A DNA stretch of 64,000 nt from Natronomonas sp. CBA1123 (GTDB taxonomy: Archaea > Halobacteriota > Halobacteria > Halobacteriales > Haloarculaceae), in contig NZ_WPCC01000002.1 in NCBI RefSeq assembly GCF_009741925.1, positions 62,001 to 126,000 of the forward strand, given 5' to 3'. Below, piece after piece: positions 61,587-64,000 of the stretch. The stretch's first letter is position 1. Each line of letters begins with the position of its first letter. A program made the translations under genes and the position numbers. Under the pieces are notes generated by a model, which saw nothing but the letters and a program-made list of their open reading frames with translations, did not search any database and was not told where the DNA came from.

Positions 61587-62750
61587 TTAGGATTCAACCA
61601 CGTGTTGGAATCGGTCCATTGCTTTCCGGATCGTCTCGGCGTCCGTGGCGTACGAAAACCGCAAGAATCCTTCACCCCCTGGCCCAAAGACAGACCCCGG
61701 GACGGATCCGACGTGTGCGTCTTCTAAGAGTTTCATCGTGAGTTCGCGGCTGGATTCCGTTACTGCAGAGACATCAGCAAAGACGTAAAACGCCCCTTTG
61801 GGATTGCCGGGTTGGACGCCGTCAATGTCGCGCAATCGATCGAGGATGAGCGCGCGCCGATCGGCGAACGACGCATGAATCTCTTCGACGACTTCAGGAT
61901 GATCAAGCGCGGCGCGAGCGGCAATCTGGGAGGGTTCGGCGGCACAGGAGACGGTGTGCTCTTGGAGCACCCGCATCGCCGAGATAACGTCCGCTGGACC
62001 CGATGCATAGCCGAGCCGCCATCCAGTCATTGCATATGATTTCGAGAAACTGTGGACGGTAATCGTCCGCTCGAAGATAGCAGGATCGCTGGCAAGGGAG
62101 TGATGTGTCGCGTCGTCGTAAACGAGATCTTCGTAGGTCTCGTCCAGAATCCCCCAAAGATCTAATTCGGTGAGCAGTTCCCCAATTCCGCGGAGTCGGT
62201 CAGGCGGAATGACAGCCCCTGTCGGATTATTGGGCGTGTTCAGGAGAATGCCAACGGTGTCATCGGTCACTGCCGCCCGGATGTCTGCGATTGTAGGAAC
62301 GAAATTCTCCTCCTGGGAGGTCGGAACTGCCACAAGCGATGCACCCGCACTCGCGAGATGGCCTTCGTAATTCGGCCAGTACGGCGCGGGCACGAGAACC
62401 TCGTCACCCACCTCACAGAGGACCTGCGTCGCGGTGAAGATCGCACCCATCGCTCCAGGTGTGACGACGAGTTCTGAGAGCGGGTCGGCGTCGATTCCAT
62501 TTCGGTTTTTAAGCTTGGCTGACAGCGCCTCTCGAAGTTCCTCACGGCCAAGTGTCTGAGTATAGCTTCCGACACCCTCGTCAATCGCGTCTCTAACCGC
62601 ATTGGCGATCGGTTCGGGAGTCTCGAAATCCGGTTCGCCGATGCTCATATCGTACAATTCGTCGTATTCCTGTGCCGCGTCGAAGATTTCTCGAATGCCT
62701 GATTCGGGCATCCGTGTAGCTCGCCTCGCAAAATCGGATTCCTCGAACAT
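61587..62750 (-). CDS. PLP-dependent class I aminotransferase
   Basis: ATG 62750 gives 387 residues with the PLP-lysine segment VHSFSKSYAMTGWRLGY, NTPNNPTGAVIPPD and a C-terminal GFLRFSYATDAETI. Fold type I aminotransferases of this kind act on aspartate, aromatic amino acids or histidine-like substrates. Its place upstream of hutU and beside motif copies suggests a role in histidine or imidazole amino acid metabolism, for example transamination of histidine or of the glutamate produced. The in-frame start at 62825 lies in the promoter region and is rejected. Confidence 0.88.
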   Translation of the reverse strand: MFEESDFARRATRMPESGIREIFDAAQEYDELYDMSIGEPDFETPEPIANAVRDAIDEGVGSYTQTLGREELREALSAKLKNRNGIDADPLSELVVTPGAMGAIFTATQVLCEVGDEVLVPAPYWPNYEGHLASAGASLVAVPTSQEENFVPTIADIRAAVTDDTVGILLNTPNNPTGAVIPPDRLRGIGELLTELDLWGILDETYEDLVYDDATHHSLASDPAIFERTITVHSFSKSYAMTGWRLGYASGPADVISAMRVLQEHTVSCAAEPSQIAARAALDHPEVVEEIHASFADRRALILDRLRDIDGVQPGNPKGAFYVFADVSAVTESSRELTMKLLEDAHVGSVPGSVFGPGGEGFLRFSYATDAETIRKAMDRFQHVVES

Positions 62751-62789
62751 ACGATAACGGGTTGGGACCGCAGGGAAACGATATCCCCT

Positions 62790-62800
62790 CCATACGGTGG
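62790..62800. promoter_or_regulatory. Motif copy upstream of the aminotransferase
   Basis: CCATACGGTGG is the exact reverse complement of the copy at 50799-50809. It lies 40-50 bases upstream of the aminotransferase start, next to the expected TATA position; GTATAC occurs at 62816-62821. Confidence 0.6.
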
Positions 62801-63040
62801 CCCCGTTTCTGAGTGGTATACGCATGGCGAGGTCTGCAAACCGACCAATCTGTGGCGTACTATTTTTTCAGAGATAAATAAATGTCTATTCGGAAGTTAG
62901 CAGTATAAATATAATATTATCCGATATCTCTGGAGTATTTTGTGAAAATCGGTATAGTTATCTCCAGTGAGCAAGGAAGGTTTCAACACTCGGTTGACGG
63001 TTACCAACGATGAACACGATACAGATTGGAGGAAATATTA

Positions 63041-63721
63041 ATGAGCACACCTAAGTTAGACACTACCATGCACACGGCATCGTTTAGTATCAATGACTCA
63101 AGCGCGTTCGGCGAAGTTACCGCACAGACCAACCGAACAATCAGACTGTGGTGCAACGAGGATCGGGACTTGCTCCACGTGGCAGGCCCCATTGACGATG
63201 AGGTATTAGAGCACCTACGGTCGACCGTCGGTATCCAAGGGCAGATGAGCCAACAAGACGAGGGGATTATCGTTACGAAAGGGTGTCTGAGAGAACGATC
63301 GAGCGGCTATCTCGAAGAGTACGCCCAGGGTGCCGGCTGTCTGTTGGTCGCGCCGCTACGATACGAGCGCGGTGAGAAGCGCTTCCAAGTGGTTGCCCTC
63401 GAATCCTCCCAGATTTCGCAGTTCTATCACGACTTGGTCGAGGATGGTAAACACGTGACTGTCGACTCCAAACGGAAGCTCCAGAGCGTCGATCTGAATC
63501 GGAATGAGCCGCTAATCGCGCCCAACGACATGATATCGGATTTTACACGCCGCCAGCGCGAAGTCCTCAAGACGGCTCATAACGACGGGTACTACGAACT
63601 GCCCCGCAAGACCACGACGGAAGAGATCGCCGAAAAACTCGGCATCACCCGTCGAACCGTCGAAGAACACCTTCGCCGGGGCGAAAAGAAAGTAATGGAC
63701 GGATTCATTGGACAGATTTGA
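63041..63721 (+). CDS. HTH_10 (bacterio-opsin-activator type) regulator
   Basis: The 226-residue regulator has a C-terminal HTH_10 domain (TRRQREVLKTAHNDGYYELP, then TTEEIAEKLGITRRTVEEHL) and an N-terminal sensory domain (TIRLWCNEDRDLLHVAG). ATG 63041 is preferred because GGAGG lies 9 bases upstream, inside the longer frame. It sits between the aminotransferase, transcribed the other way, and the ABC ATPase, both with motif copies, so it is a candidate regulator of the regional motif. Confidence 0.88.
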   Translation: MSTPKLDTTMHTASFSINDSSAFGEVTAQTNRTIRLWCNEDRDLLHVAGPIDDEVLEHLRSTVGIQGQMSQQDEGIIVTKGCLRERSSGYLEEYAQGAGCLLVAPLRYERGEKRFQVVALESSQISQFYHDLVEDGKHVTVDSKRKLQSVDLNRNEPLIAPNDMISDFTRRQREVLKTAHNDGYYELPRKTTTEEIAEKLGITRRTVEEHLRRGEKKVMDGFIGQI

Positions 63722-63841
63722 AGCTTGCTCCGACGACTCGGCCGCAAGTAGTCTCGGCGAGAGTAGCAGCCCTCATCGACATGCAGGGAAAAGGGTATGA
63801 ACGATCACGCCGCTGTATCGCACGTGAATTTAACTGACCCG

Positions 63842-63863
63842 CCATGCGGAGGGCCGTATTATG
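63842..63863 (+). promoter_or_regulatory. Motif copy and TATA box before the ABC ATPase
   Basis: CCATGCGGAGG (63842-63852) is followed by GCCGTATTATG, the same arrangement as before hisD (CCACACGGTGG then GACCGTATTAATG). The TATA-like element is about 35-42 bases before ATG 63898. Confidence 0.5.
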
Positions 63864-63897
63864 TCTCCAAGGACCGAGCAGGATCGGCCAACAGACG

Positions 63898-64000
63898 ATG
63901 GTAAGCCAAGGATTCGACGAAAACGTGACTGACAGTACAGACTCTGTCGTCCGCATCGATAGCGTGACCAAGGACTTCGGCTCCCTCCGTGCGGTCGACG
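63898..64000 (+). CDS. ABC transporter ATPase, 3' part outside the window
   Basis: ATG 63898 begins MVSQGFDENVTDSTD followed by VVRIDSVTKDFGSLRAVD, the start of an ABC ATPase nucleotide-binding domain (beta strands and A-loop region before Walker A). The Walker A motif lies beyond the window. It is likely the missing ATPase of the polyamine-type importer at 48.8-54.5 kb. An in-frame ATG at 63844 is an alternative. Confidence 0.75.
   Translation, partial: MVSQGFDENVTDSTDSVVRIDSVTKDFGSLRAVD

Overview
The window reads as haloarchaeal DNA. Almost every protein is strongly acidic, and many start codons lie 25-35 bases downstream of a TATA-like box with no room for a leader (leaderless mRNAs). Several families are typical of Halobacteria: HTH_10 (bacterio-opsin-activator type) regulators, a DUF7344-like fragment, Tat-lipoprotein solute-binding proteins and an IS200/IS605-type end. 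No rRNA, tRNA or CRISPR array was seen. The ParA locus with an iterated repeat and the integrase suggest a plasmid, megaplasmid or integrated element for at least the left part.

Left accessory region (1-15.1 kb). A PLD-like protein cut by the window edge; a P-loop ATPase split by a one-base frameshift at an A7 run; a decayed transposase; a small winged-helix protein; an HNH protein behind a structured leader; an ATPase with a DUF234-type end; an unrecognised 496-residue protein divergent from an ADP-ribosylglycohydrolase; an HNH protein with a possible SRA-like N-terminus; a ParA gene and partner next to seven tandem 13-bp repeats; a TRAM-domain protein; and a tyrosine recombinase. This looks like a defence and mobility island.

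Acyl-CoA catabolic region (15.1-38 kb). Enoyl-CoA hydratase and 3-hydroxyacyl-CoA dehydrogenase (divergent), an IclR regulator, an MmgE/PrpD gene frameshifted at a C7 run, then acyl-CoA dehydrogenase, MaoC hydratase, CoA-transferase, a thiolase-fold protein lacking the catalytic cysteines, a DUF35 protein and an acyl-CoA ligase. Further on are a second dehydrogenase, a flavin-reductase-like protein, a second ligase, a citryl-CoA-lyase-like protein, a complete Liv-type ABC importer, another crotonase, an SCP2-like protein and an alpha/beta hydrolase. Together they could import, activate and degrade a branched or cyclic carboxylic acid. The dehydrogenase/MaoC/thiolase-like/DUF35 set resembles the retro-aldol module of bacterial steroid side-chain degradation.

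Hydantoinase region (38-48.5 kb). An AT-rich spacer with a 24-bp perfect palindrome precedes hyuA, hyuB, an isochorismatase-fold amidase, a class III CoA-transferase and a DRE-TIM Claisen-type enzyme, with an HTH_10 regulator just downstream. A membrane metalloprotease, a winged-helix regulator and an IS605-type remnant follow.

Histidine region (48.8-64 kb). Polyamine-type ABC permeases, a histidinol dehydrogenase homologue, an SDR, a solute-binding lipoprotein, a PfkB kinase, a glycerol-dehydrogenase-like enzyme, hutH, hutI, hutU, an aminotransferase, an HTH_10 regulator and the first codons of an ABC ATPase. An 11-bp motif close to CCATACGGTGG recurs beside several of these promoters, suggesting one regulon for uptake and breakdown of histidine or a related imidazole. 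No hutG is visible.
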